From: JALYRV01 sp036675475
Lineage (GTDB): Bacteria; Acidobacteriota; Vicinamibacteria; Vicinamibacterales; SCN-69-37
Assembly (NCBI GenBank): GCA_036675475.1
Contig: JAKFEY010000078.1
Span: 1 to 12,651 of the forward strand
Direction: 5' to 3'
Length of the DNA stretch: 12,651 bases
Shown: one piece after another, positions 6,778-12,651 of the stretch
How the letters are laid out: every line of letters starts with the position of its first letter
Position numbering within the stretch: the stretch's first letter is position 1
Notes under the pieces: model-generated
Seen by the model: the letters and a program-made list of their open reading frames with translations, nothing else
Databases searched by the model: none
Told to the model about the DNA's origin: nothing
Made by a program: the position numbers and the translations under genes

Positions 6778-7751
6778 ATGGTAAAAAGAGGAATGCAGGC
6801 ACAACACGACCTGGCGCAACTGACCGACACGCAGCTCGCGGCTGAACTCTCGCGCGTTGTGTCCGCCGAGCGGACCGCAACGTCTGTTGTCGTGGCCACG
6901 CTGGCGGAGTTCGACGCTCGCCGTTTGTATCTGCCGAAAGGCTACTCGTCGCTCTTCACGTACTGCGTCGAGGAACTGAAACTTACCGAGGACGCCACCT
7001 TCAATCGCGTCGAGGCCGCGCGTGCGGCCCGGAAATTCCCGATCATTCTCGACCTGCTGGACGTGGGCGACCTCTCGCTGACAGCGGCGAGATTGCTGGC
7101 ACCGCATCTAACTCCTGGGAATCACCAGAAAGTCCTTCGTGACGCGCGCCACAAGACGAAGAGGCAAGTGGAGCGGATGGTCGCGTGCCTTCGGCCGCTT
7201 CCGCCGGTTCCCTCTGTCGTTCGCAAGCTCACGGCCCCGCAGGCGGTTGAGCACGCTGGGGTGTCTGGGCAAGCCGACGCCGATGAGCCGCTCGATGTCA
7301 CTTTGCAGGTGCCTTCACCGGCCGCGCGAAAGCGCACGAAAGGCTGCGGCAGATTCAGGACCTGATGCGACATCGCCTTCCGAGCGGTGATCCGGCGGCC
7401 ATTGTTGAACTGGCGTTCGAGGTCCTGCATGCGGAGTTGCTTAAAAGAAAGGCGGCGCAGGTCGCGACACCGCGGACGGGACGCATGGCCGAATCGCGGT
7501 GCGGGGCGACAGGCGTGCTCGAGTTTCACCATGTGCGGCCATACGCCGTGGGCGGGGCGGCGACGGTGGATAACCTGCAGATGCGCTGCCGCGCCCACAA
7601 CGGCTTCGAATGGGAGAGGCATCTGGACGAGGCGCCGACGGTGCGCGAAGGCTGGGCCGACGCGGCCCGGCGCGTCAAAGCCGCGGGCACGCACAGCGCT
7701 CTGGATCCGTCGCGGGCTACCCGGTTCGACCAGGATGAGTGGAAATGGTAG
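6778..7751 (+). pseudogene. Decayed DUF222/HNH-endonuclease-like gene (frameshift plus internal deletion)
   Basis: Two reading frames together make one broken gene. The first (ATG 6778, alternative ATG 6793, to the stop at 7365) has the DUF222-like helical N-terminus: RLYLPKGYSSLFTYCVEEL, RVEAARAARKFPIILDLL, SLTAARLLAPHLTPGNH and HKTKRQVERMVACLRP. The homologous reading leaves this frame at about 7305-7315 after DVTLQV and continues in another frame (FTGRAKAHERLRQIQDLM, then RHRLPSGDPAAIVELAFEVL) to the TAG at 7749-7751. One lost base, or two gained, explains this. The C-terminal HNH remnant keeps LEFHHVRPYAVGG and DNLQMRCRAHN, but the segment that should precede it (the VWxRD...C part, about 20-25 residues as I recall the family) is missing between TPRTGRM and AESRCGATG. 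Nuclease activity is therefore unlikely. Such genes are multicopy in Acidobacteriota and relatives. Base composition is lower in GC than the neighbours. The end is 3 bp from the convergent aminotransferase gene. Confidence 0.8.
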
Positions 7752-7754
7752 CCG

Positions 7755-8612
7755 CTAACCGCGCGTCTTCTTGCGGAACGTCTCGAGCAGCTTGAGCGTG
7801 ATCGGGCCGGGCGTGCCGGCGCCGAACGGGCGGCCGTCCACTTTCACCACCGGCGTAATCTCGCGGGTCGTGCCGGTGATGAACGCCTCGTCGGCGCTCC
7901 ACATGTCGGCGGTCGACAGCGTGCGCTCTTCGGCGGGAACGCCGGCGTCGCGGGCGACGTCGAGCACGAACTCGCGCGTGATGCCCGGCAGCAGGCCGGC
8001 CGTCACCGGCGGCGTGAAGACGTGGCCGTCCTTCACGATGAAGAAGTTCGACTGCGAGCATTCCGCAATCTCGTCCTGCTGATTGAGCATCAGCGCCTCT
8101 TCGGCGCCCTGCCGCAGCGCTTCCTGCATGGCCAGCGCGTTGTTCAGCAGGTTGTTGGACTTGATGCGCGGGTTCAGCGCGCTCGGGTGATTGCGCCGCA
8201 CGCTCACAAGCGCCAGCGCGATGCCGTCGGTGAAGTGCGCCGCCGGCGGCTCCGGAAACGGCTTCACGATGATGACCGTCGAGGGCACGGGCGTGGCCGC
8301 CAGGTTGTACGTCAGCTCGCCCACGCCGCGCGTGATGAGGATGCGGATGTACGCCTCCTTCAACCCCGGCTCCGCCGCCATGGTCTCGCGAATCTTCTGC
8401 ATCATCTCCTCGTCGGTGCCAGGCACCTCGAGGTGAATCATGCCGCCCGAGCGGCGCAGCCGCCGCATGTGCGGCTCGAAGAGGAAGGGTTCGCCGGCGT
8501 AGGTCCGCAGCGTCTCGTAGACGCCTTCGCCGTAAAGAAATCCGTGATCGAAAACCGGGATGACCGCGCTTGCCGCATCCGTGATGCGGCCATTCACATA
8601 GACAACTGGCAC
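7755..8612 (-). CDS. Class IV PLP-dependent aminotransferase (branched-chain or D-amino-acid type)
   Basis: A 285-residue cytoplasmic enzyme of fold-type IV, the usual length for IlvE/Dat proteins. Visible landmarks: VFDHGFLYGEGVYETLRTY (20-38); the PLP lysine K151 in PRIKSNNLLNNALA; the cofactor-contacting Glu E184 in DEIAECSQSNFFIVKDG; TPPVTAGLLPGITR (200-213); and FITGTTREITPV (244-255). The family transfers the amino group between 2-oxoglutarate/glutamate (or D-alanine/D-glutamate) and branched-chain or D-amino acids. YETLRTY resembles branched-chain enzymes, but separation from D-alanine transaminases or aminodeoxychorismate lyase by eye is not safe, so no symbol is given. Start: GTG at 8612. 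There is no Shine-Dalgarno, but a TAGAAT hexamer ends 6 bp upstream, suggesting a leaderless message. It diverges from the NAD(P)HX repair gene across a heptamer array. Confidence 0.92.
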   Translation of the reverse strand: MPVVYVNGRITDAASAVIPVFDHGFLYGEGVYETLRTYAGEPFLFEPHMRRLRRSGGMIHLEVPGTDEEMMQKIRETMAAEPGLKEAYIRILITRGVGELTYNLAATPVPSTVIIVKPFPEPPAAHFTDGIALALVSVRRNHPSALNPRIKSNNLLNNALAMQEALRQGAEEALMLNQQDEIAECSQSNFFIVKDGHVFTPPVTAGLLPGITREFVLDVARDAGVPAEERTLSTADMWSADEAFITGTTREITPVVKVDGRPFGAGTPGPITLKLLETFRKKTRG

Positions 8613-8618
8613 GGGGGA

Positions 8619-8624
8619 ATTCTA
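8619..8624 (-). promoter_or_regulatory. Candidate -10 box (TAGAAT) of the aminotransferase gene
   Basis: On the minus strand TAGAAT differs from TATAAT at one position. Six bases separate it from the GTG at 8612, so transcription would begin at or next to the start codon. There is no -35 consensus; the -35 position falls inside the heptamer array. Confidence 0.5.
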
Positions 8625-8627
8625 TCA

Positions 8628-8697
8628 GGCCAGAGGCCAGAGGCCAGAGGCCAGAGCGCTCGTGCCTAAGGTCTATGGCCTGAGGCCTGTGGCCTGC
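8628..8697. repeat. Ten-unit heptamer register with GGCC core
   Basis: Four perfect GGCCAGA units (8628-8655) are followed by two diverged heptamers (GCGCTCG, TGCCTAA), then GGTCTAT, GGCCTGA, GGCCTGT and GGCCTGC (8670-8697). The 7 bp register is kept across all 70 bp. Because GGCC is self-complementary, the left and right blocks can pair as an imperfect hairpin. The array fills most of the 99 bp gap between two divergent genes and is bordered on each side by a -10-like hexamer. Confidence 0.85.
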
Positions 8698-8703
8698 CAT
8701 AAT
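8698..8703 (+). promoter_or_regulatory. Candidate -10 box (CATAAT) of the NAD(P)HX repair gene
   Basis: CATAAT differs from TATAAT only at the first base and abuts the right end of the heptamer array. Eight bases separate it from the ATG at 8712, which has no Shine-Dalgarno, again suggesting a leaderless transcript. No -35 consensus is present. Confidence 0.45.
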
Positions 8704-8711
8704 CGAGCAAG

Positions 8712-10283
8712 ATGCGAGTGCTCACTGCCGCCCAGATGCGCGAAGCCGATCGGCGCACCATCCACGAGATCGGCATTCCGGGCATCGTGCTCATGGAAAA
8801 CGCCGGCCGCCAGATCGTGTCGGCCATGGAGGCGCACATCGACGGGCTGCGCGGCGGCAGCGTGGCGGTGCTGGCCGGGCGCGGCAACAACGGCGGCGAC
8901 GGCTTCGTCATCGCGCGCACGCTCGCGCAGCGCGGCATCGAGCCTACCGTGTTCCTGTTCGCGCGCGTGGCCGACGTGCAGGGCGACGCGCGCACCAATC
9001 TCAACATCCTCGGGCAGCTCGGCATCTCGGTCGTCGAAATCGCCGACGCGCAGTCGTGGGAGCTGCACAGCGGCGAAGCCCTCAGCGCCGACGTCATCGT
9101 CGACGCCATCTTCGGCACCGGCCTGCGCGACCCGCTGAGCGGCCTGCTCGAGACCGTGGCCGGCGACGTCAACGCCTCGTCGAAGCCGGTGGTGGCCGTC
9201 GATCTGCCGTCGGGCCTCAGCGCCGACACGCCCGAGCCTCCCGGCCCGTACATCGAGGCGACGATGACGGTGACGCTGGCGGCGCCGAAGCTGTCGCTGG
9301 TGCTGCCGCCGTCCGAGGGCGGGGCCGGCGATCTGGTCGTCGCCGACATCGGCATCCCGCACGCGGTGATCGACAGCCTCGACGGCCCGAAGCTCGCGCT
9401 GCTCACGCGCGAAGACATCCGCGACCTGATCGAGCCGCGCGCGCAGGACTCGCACAAGGGCGACTACGGGCGCGTGCTGATCGTCGCGGGCTCGATCGGC
9501 AAGACGGGCGCGGCGTTTCTGGCGGGCATGGCGGCGCTGCGATCCGGCGCCGGCCTGGTCACCATCGCCACGCCGCGCAGCTGCGTGCCGATCATCGCCG
9601 CCATGGCGCCCGAGCTGATGACGCTGCCGCTCGACGAAACGCCGGAAGGCACCATTGATTTTTCCGCGGTTGACGAGGTGCTGGCGTTTCCGGCCGACGT
9701 GATTGCCGTGGGCCCGGGCCTCGGCACCGGGCCTGGCACCATCGCGTTCGTGCACGCGCTGGTCGAGCGCTCGGCCACCACGCTCGTGCTCGACGCCGAC
9801 GCGCTCAACGCGTTTCGCGACGACGTGGATCGTCTCGTCGCCCGCGAGGGCATCGACATCATCGTCACGCCGCACCCGGGCGAGCTGGCGCGGCTGATCG
9901 GGCTGTCGTCCGACGATGTGCAGAAGAGCCGCCTCGATCTCGCGCGCGACTTCGCGCAGAGCCATCGCGTGACGATCGTGCTGAAGGGGCATCGCACCAT
10001 CATCGCGGCGCCCGACGGCTCGACGTATATCAACCTCACCGGCAATCCCGGCATGGCGACGGCCGGCACGGGCGACGTGCTCACCGGCATGATTGCGGCG
10101 TGGGCGGCTCAGCTCCTGGATGCCGAAGCGGCCGCGCAGCTGGCCGTCTACTTGCACGGTCTGGCCGGAGATTTGGCTGAAGCGGATGAGAGTGACGTGT
10201 CGCTCGTGGCCACCGACGTGATCGGCCGGCTCGGCGATGCCGTGGCGGAGCTCACAGCCAGGCGGCGACAGAAACCTGCATGA
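8712..10283 (+). CDS. nnr: Bifunctional NAD(P)HX epimerase / ADP-dependent NAD(P)HX dehydratase
   Basis: A 523-residue fusion that repairs hydrated NADH and NADPH. Residues 1 to about 220 are the YjeF_N epimerase: MREADRRTIHEIGIPGIVLMENAG (9-32), the nucleotide loop GRGNNGGDGFVIARTL (56-71), DVIVDAIFGTGL (127-138) and VVAVDLPSGLSADT (160-173). Residues from about 228 to the end are the ribokinase-like dehydratase: HKGDYGRVLIVAGS (248-261), AVGPGLGTGPG (332-342), LVLDADALNAF (358-368), IVTPHPGELARLIG (384-397), VLKGHRTIIA (423-432) and GNPGMATAGTGDVLTGM (444-460) with the catalytic Asp D455. All core motifs are present, and the length equals bacterial two-domain Nnr proteins. ATG 8712 is preceded by CATAAT 8 bp upstream and no Shine-Dalgarno. 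The stop overlaps the tsaE start by 4 nt (ATGA), a pairing common in bacteria. It is likely the first gene of a two-gene operon. Confidence 0.97.
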   Translation: MRVLTAAQMREADRRTIHEIGIPGIVLMENAGRQIVSAMEAHIDGLRGGSVAVLAGRGNNGGDGFVIARTLAQRGIEPTVFLFARVADVQGDARTNLNILGQLGISVVEIADAQSWELHSGEALSADVIVDAIFGTGLRDPLSGLLETVAGDVNASSKPVVAVDLPSGLSADTPEPPGPYIEATMTVTLAAPKLSLVLPPSEGGAGDLVVADIGIPHAVIDSLDGPKLALLTREDIRDLIEPRAQDSHKGDYGRVLIVAGSIGKTGAAFLAGMAALRSGAGLVTIATPRSCVPIIAAMAPELMTLPLDETPEGTIDFSAVDEVLAFPADVIAVGPGLGTGPGTIAFVHALVERSATTLVLDADALNAFRDDVDRLVAREGIDIIVTPHPGELARLIGLSSDDVQKSRLDLARDFAQSHRVTIVLKGHRTIIAAPDGSTYINLTGNPGMATAGTGDVLTGMIAAWAAQLLDAEAAAQLAVYLHGLAGDLAEADESDVSLVATDVIGRLGDAVAELTARRRQKPA

Positions 10284-10699
10284 CGGAGTCCGAGAAGCAC
10301 CTCACAAACTCGGAAGAGGAAACGATGGCGGTGGCCCGGGCGTTTGCGGCGCGGCTCGAGCCTGGGGATGTGCTGCTGCTCGACGGTCCGCTCGGCGCGG
10401 GGAAGACCGCATTCGTGCGCGGCCTGGCCGACGGGCTGGGCGCGGCGCCCGAAGCGGTGTCGAGCCCCACCTTCACGCTCATTCAGGAATACGACGGCGG
10501 CCGGCTGCGCCTGTATCACGCCGACTTGTATCGGCTCACGCCTGTGGAAGCGGCTGATCTCGGCCTGTCGGAAACCGGGGATGCGGGCGTGCTGGCCGTG
10601 GAGTGGCCCGATCGCTGGCAGCATCCGCCGACTGGCGCCGTGCGCGTGACCATCGCGCGCGTCGACGATCAGCGGCGCGAGATCTCGATCGCGCTCTGA
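10280..10699 (+). CDS. tsaE: tRNA threonylcarbamoyladenosine biosynthesis ATPase TsaE
   Basis: A 139-residue P-loop ATPase, normal length for TsaE. It acts with TsaB and TsaD in attaching threonylcarbamoyl to A37 of ANN-decoding tRNAs. Motifs: TNSEEETMAVARAFA (9-23), Walker A DGPLGAGKTAFVRGLADGLG (35-54), the family signature VSSPTFTLIQEYDGG (60-74), YHADLYRL (79-86), and LAVEWPDRW (105-113), where the Glu-Trp-Pro motif is typical. It starts at ATG 10280, overlapping the preceding stop by 4 nt; there is no clear Shine-Dalgarno, so translation is probably coupled. It ends 40 bp before the stop of a convergent small gene; no strong terminator hairpin is seen between them. Confidence 0.97.
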   Translation: MTESEKHLTNSEEETMAVARAFAARLEPGDVLLLDGPLGAGKTAFVRGLADGLGAAPEAVSSPTFTLIQEYDGGRLRLYHADLYRLTPVEAADLGLSETGDAGVLAVEWPDRWQHPPTGAVRVTIARVDDQRREISIAL

Positions 10700-10739
10700 A
10701 GCTCCGCAATTGTCTCGAGCACGCGCGCCGCGAAGGCGA

Positions 10740-10904
10740 TCACCGGCGGCGCAGCTTTCGGGCAATCCACATCACCAGGCCGATGACGATGAGGACGAGG
10801 ATGATGCCGACGACGAGGCCGGCCTGGAAGATGTCGACGATGAGCTCGCAGCCCGCGGCGAAAACCGTGGCGGCAAGGATGAGCAGCAGCCGGACGAGGT
10901 GCAT
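10740..10904 (-). CDS. 54-residue putative lipoprotein with one membrane helix
   Basis: Starts at ATG 10904 with AGGAGGA (10914-10908) 3 nt upstream: a strong site, slightly close. The N-terminal signal (MHLVRLLLILAATVFAAGC) ends in AAGC, a lipobox-like site with Ala rather than Leu at -3; Cys19 would be lipidated. The mature part begins CELIVDIFQAG and then has a long hydrophobic helix at about 29-48 (GLVVGIILVLIVIGLVMWIA), ending in the basic tail RKLRRR. Signal plus lipobox plus helix in 54 residues is a compact arrangement. I recall similar very small CxLIxxIFxAG proteins in other bacteria, but cannot name a family or function. It is divergent from the DUF885 gene (90 bp gap) and convergent with tsaE. 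The ribosome binding site and ordered motifs support it being real. Confidence 0.75.
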   Translation of the reverse strand: MHLVRLLLILAATVFAAGCELIVDIFQAGLVVGIILVLIVIGLVMWIARKLRRR

Positions 10905-10981
10905 GGGTCCTCCTGTCCGGCTGTGGTGCAACGCCCGCGCCGCTTCAAGCCCGGCCGCGCGTCCGAGGGGATCCGGCACGA

Positions 10982-10987
10982 TAGGAT
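10982..10987 (+). promoter_or_regulatory. Candidate -10 box (TAGGAT) of the DUF885 gene
   Basis: TAGGAT keeps the TAnnnT pattern and ends 7 bp before the ATG at 10995, the same geometry as the other candidates in this window. The same stretch (GGATAGG) could alternatively be read as an imperfect Shine-Dalgarno, so the two readings compete. Confidence 0.3.
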
Positions 10988-10994
10988 AGGCGGC

Positions 10995-12651
10995 ATGCCA
11001 CGCGCCACTGCTTCCGTTCTCCTCTTCATCGTCCTCGCTGCGGCCGCGCTCACGGCGCAGGCGACGGCGCCGCCGACGCTCGCGCAGCTGGTGGCGCGCG
11101 CCGGGCAGATACGGCCGGCCGCCCAAACCGAAGTCGCGTTGCAGCAGGCCGTCCAGCGCTGGCGCGCGCTGCTCACGGACCTCGCGGCAATCGATCGCGG
11201 CACGCTCGGCCTCGACGATCAGGTGGACTACGACCTGTTGCAGGGCCACGCGCGCACGCAGATCTTCGAGATCGACGAGCTGCGGCTGCACGAGGTCAAC
11301 CCGGTCCGCTACTACGCGCTCGGCGCCACCAACCGTCTGTTTCTCCGGCCGGGCGCGCTCGGGGATCCCGCGGTGCGCGCGGCCATCCGCGAGCTGCGCG
11401 CCCTGCCGGGCGCGTTCGCGGCCGGCAAGGCGCTCTTGAAGAACCCGGCGCGTGTCTGGACGGAGAACGCCATCTACCAGGCGCACTACGCCCGCGTGCT
11501 GCTCGACGAGTACGTCCCACAGGCCGTCGTGTCCGATCCGGCGCTGAAGGCCGAGCTGCTGTCGGTTGCGGCGGATGCGGGGGGCGCCGTCGACGACTTC
11601 GAGCGCTGGCTGAAGACCGATCTGCTGCCGCGGTCGACGCGCTCGCCCGCCTGGAAGCCGGAGGAGATCGAGTTCTACCAGTTCGTACACGAGCAGCTCG
11701 ATGACTACGGCGTCGATCGCATGCTCGAGATCGCCGAGGCCGAGGACGCGCAGCTCATGACGGAGATGCGCGCGCTCGCGGAACAGATCCATCCCTCCGG
11801 CGACCTGAAGACCGTGTGGGAGGTCATGAAAGAGGAGGCGCCGCCGTGGGAGGGCGTCATCCCGATGGCGCAGGACTACGTCGACCGCGCCTCGGCGTGG
11901 CTCCGCGGCGCCGGCGATCACGTCGTCACGATCCCGGACTACATCGACTACGGGGCGGCCCTCTCTCCGCCGATGGCGCGGCGCACGCTGTCATTCGGCG
12001 GCGCGACGGGCGGGCCGACGGTCGCCGGCCGGCAGTCCGGCTACTACATCCTTACGCCGCTCGAATCGATTCTCACGCCGGAGGAGAAGGCGAGCCGCAT
12101 CAAGTCGTACAACCCGTACTGGACGCACGTCATCTCGTATCACGAGTGGCTCGGCCACAACGTGCAGATTGCCGCCGCCAACGAACACGTCACGCGGCCC
12201 ATGCGCCGCATGTTCCAGAGCAGCTACTTCAGCCAGTCGTGGTCGTTCTATCTCGAGAAGCTGCTCGAGGACGAGGGCTACTACGACACGCTGCCGTACA
12301 TGGAGCGGCTCAAGACGCGGATGGCGCGCCGCCAGATGCGGATGTGGCGCGTGCAGCGCATCCTCACGAAGCTGAAGATGGCGAAGGGCGAGATGACATT
12401 CGACCAGGCGGTGCAGGCCTACGTCGACAAGATTGGGATGGAGCCCACCAACGCGTTCATCGAGGTGCAGCGCGACAGCCAGTCGCCGTCGCCGCCCGGG
12501 CGCGAAATCATCGGCGAGCGCGTGATTCTGGACCTGCGCGAGGAATACCGGAAGCGCATGGGCCGCCACTACACGCTCAAACGCTTCAACGACACGCTGC
12601 TGACGTACGGCGATCTGCCGTTCCGCCAGATCCGGCGGTTGATGATCCACA
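10995..12651 (+). CDS. Secreted DUF885 family protein, putative metallohydrolase (C-terminus cut by window edge)
   Basis: Translation from ATG 10995 gives 552 full codons with no stop before the window edge. A signal peptide (ASVLLFIVLAAAALTAQA, cleavage near residue 23) predicts export. The body is helical and matches DUF885: DQVDYDLLQGHARTQIFEI, the region YYILTPLESILTPEEKASR, a putative metal site in SYHEWLGHNVQ (H383, E384, H388), then SYFSQSWSFYLEKLLEDEGYY (with Glu residues) and the C-terminal part GREIIGERVILDLREEYRKR, LKRFNDTLLTYGDLPFRQIR. DUF885 proteins are regarded as likely zinc peptidases or hydrolases; most members have HExxPGH, and here one residue is missing between Glu and the second His. 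The usual family end is near the last residues seen, so only a short tail should be lost. It is a single gene, divergent from the small lipoprotein, and its substrate is unknown. Confidence 0.9.
   Translation, partial: MPRATASVLLFIVLAAAALTAQATAPPTLAQLVARAGQIRPAAQTEVALQQAVQRWRALLTDLAAIDRGTLGLDDQVDYDLLQGHARTQIFEIDELRLHEVNPVRYYALGATNRLFLRPGALGDPAVRAAIRELRALPGAFAAGKALLKNPARVWTENAIYQAHYARVLLDEYVPQAVVSDPALKAELLSVAADAGGAVDDFERWLKTDLLPRSTRSPAWKPEEIEFYQFVHEQLDDYGVDRMLEIAEAEDAQLMTEMRALAEQIHPSGDLKTVWEVMKEEAPPWEGVIPMAQDYVDRASAWLRGAGDHVVTIPDYIDYGAALSPPMARRTLSFGGATGGPTVAGRQSGYYILTPLESILTPEEKASRIKSYNPYWTHVISYHEWLGHNVQIAAANEHVTRPMRRMFQSSYFSQSWSFYLEKLLEDEGYYDTLPYMERLKTRMARRQMRMWRVQRILTKLKMAKGEMTFDQAVQAYVDKIGMEPTNAFIEVQRDSQSPSPPGREIIGERVILDLREEYRKRMGRHYTLKRFNDTLLTYGDLPFRQIRRLMIH

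Noticed and set aside
8628..8697. CRISPR-like array
   Set aside because: Units are 7 bp without spacers, so this is a simple tandem repeat register, not a CRISPR.
8673..10157. Minus-strand 494-codon open frame opposite the NAD(P)HX repair gene
   Set aside because: It is antisense to a gene with every expected motif, and its own translation is His/Arg/Gln-rich without domain features.
10700..10739. Bidirectional terminator between tsaE and the convergent small lipoprotein gene
   Set aside because: No stable hairpin followed by a T-run could be seen on either strand.
10905..11921. N-terminal extension of the small lipoprotein reading frame up to 393 codons
   Set aside because: The extension is antisense to the DUF885 coding region and of shadow composition. 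The true start is the ATG at 10904 with AGGAGGA before it and a signal sequence after it.
11991..12650. Minus-strand open frame opposite the end of the DUF885 gene
   Set aside because: It is antisense to conserved DUF885 sequence and has no family features.

Overview
This window looks like chromosomal DNA from a GC-rich bacterium (roughly two-thirds G+C by eye). The gene families and their style suggest Acidobacteriota, perhaps the Vicinamibacteria: multi-adaptor MacB-type efflux operons, an HD-GYP protein, a DUF222/HNH-like relic, a DUF885 protein and heptameric GGCC-rich intergenic repeats. This assignment is inference from recalled family distributions; there is no rRNA or marker phylogeny in the window.

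Left third (1-4830, minus strand): one tightly overlapping operon. It encodes three successive HlyD/MacA-type periplasmic adaptor proteins followed by a MacB/FtsX-type ABC permease that runs off the left edge. The joints are TGATG, ATGA and ATGA, and the last three genes each have a purine-rich Shine-Dalgarno. The ATPase and any outer-membrane factor are not in the window. The three adaptors are paralogous but differ in length and domain content.

Centre (4831-7751, plus strand): a 35-60 bp divergent control region with a small perfect inverted repeat separates the efflux operon from a tandem HD-GYP protein (first copy degenerate, second with a nearly intact active site). That gene is translationally coupled to a tiny two-helix membrane protein. 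A 246 bp non-coding gap follows, holding a 20 bp perfect palindrome. Then comes a decayed DUF222/HNH-endonuclease-like gene, broken by a frameshift and an apparent internal deletion, in visibly less GC-rich DNA.

Right part (7755-12651): a class IV PLP aminotransferase (minus) diverges from a bifunctional NAD(P)HX epimerase/dehydratase (plus), which overlaps tsaE. The 99 bp between the divergent genes is mostly a 70 bp register of heptamers, flanked on each side by a -10-like hexamer 6-8 bp from the start codon. A 54-residue membrane-anchored putative lipoprotein (minus) and a secreted DUF885 protein (plus, cut by the right edge) close the window.

Points most worth following up: the heptamer array between back-to-back -10 boxes; a recurring pattern of -10-like boxes 6-8 bp before start codons without Shine-Dalgarno (possible leaderless transcription); three unequal adaptors in one operon; and a shortened metal-site motif in the DUF885 protein. 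I did not find a clearly new multi-gene system.
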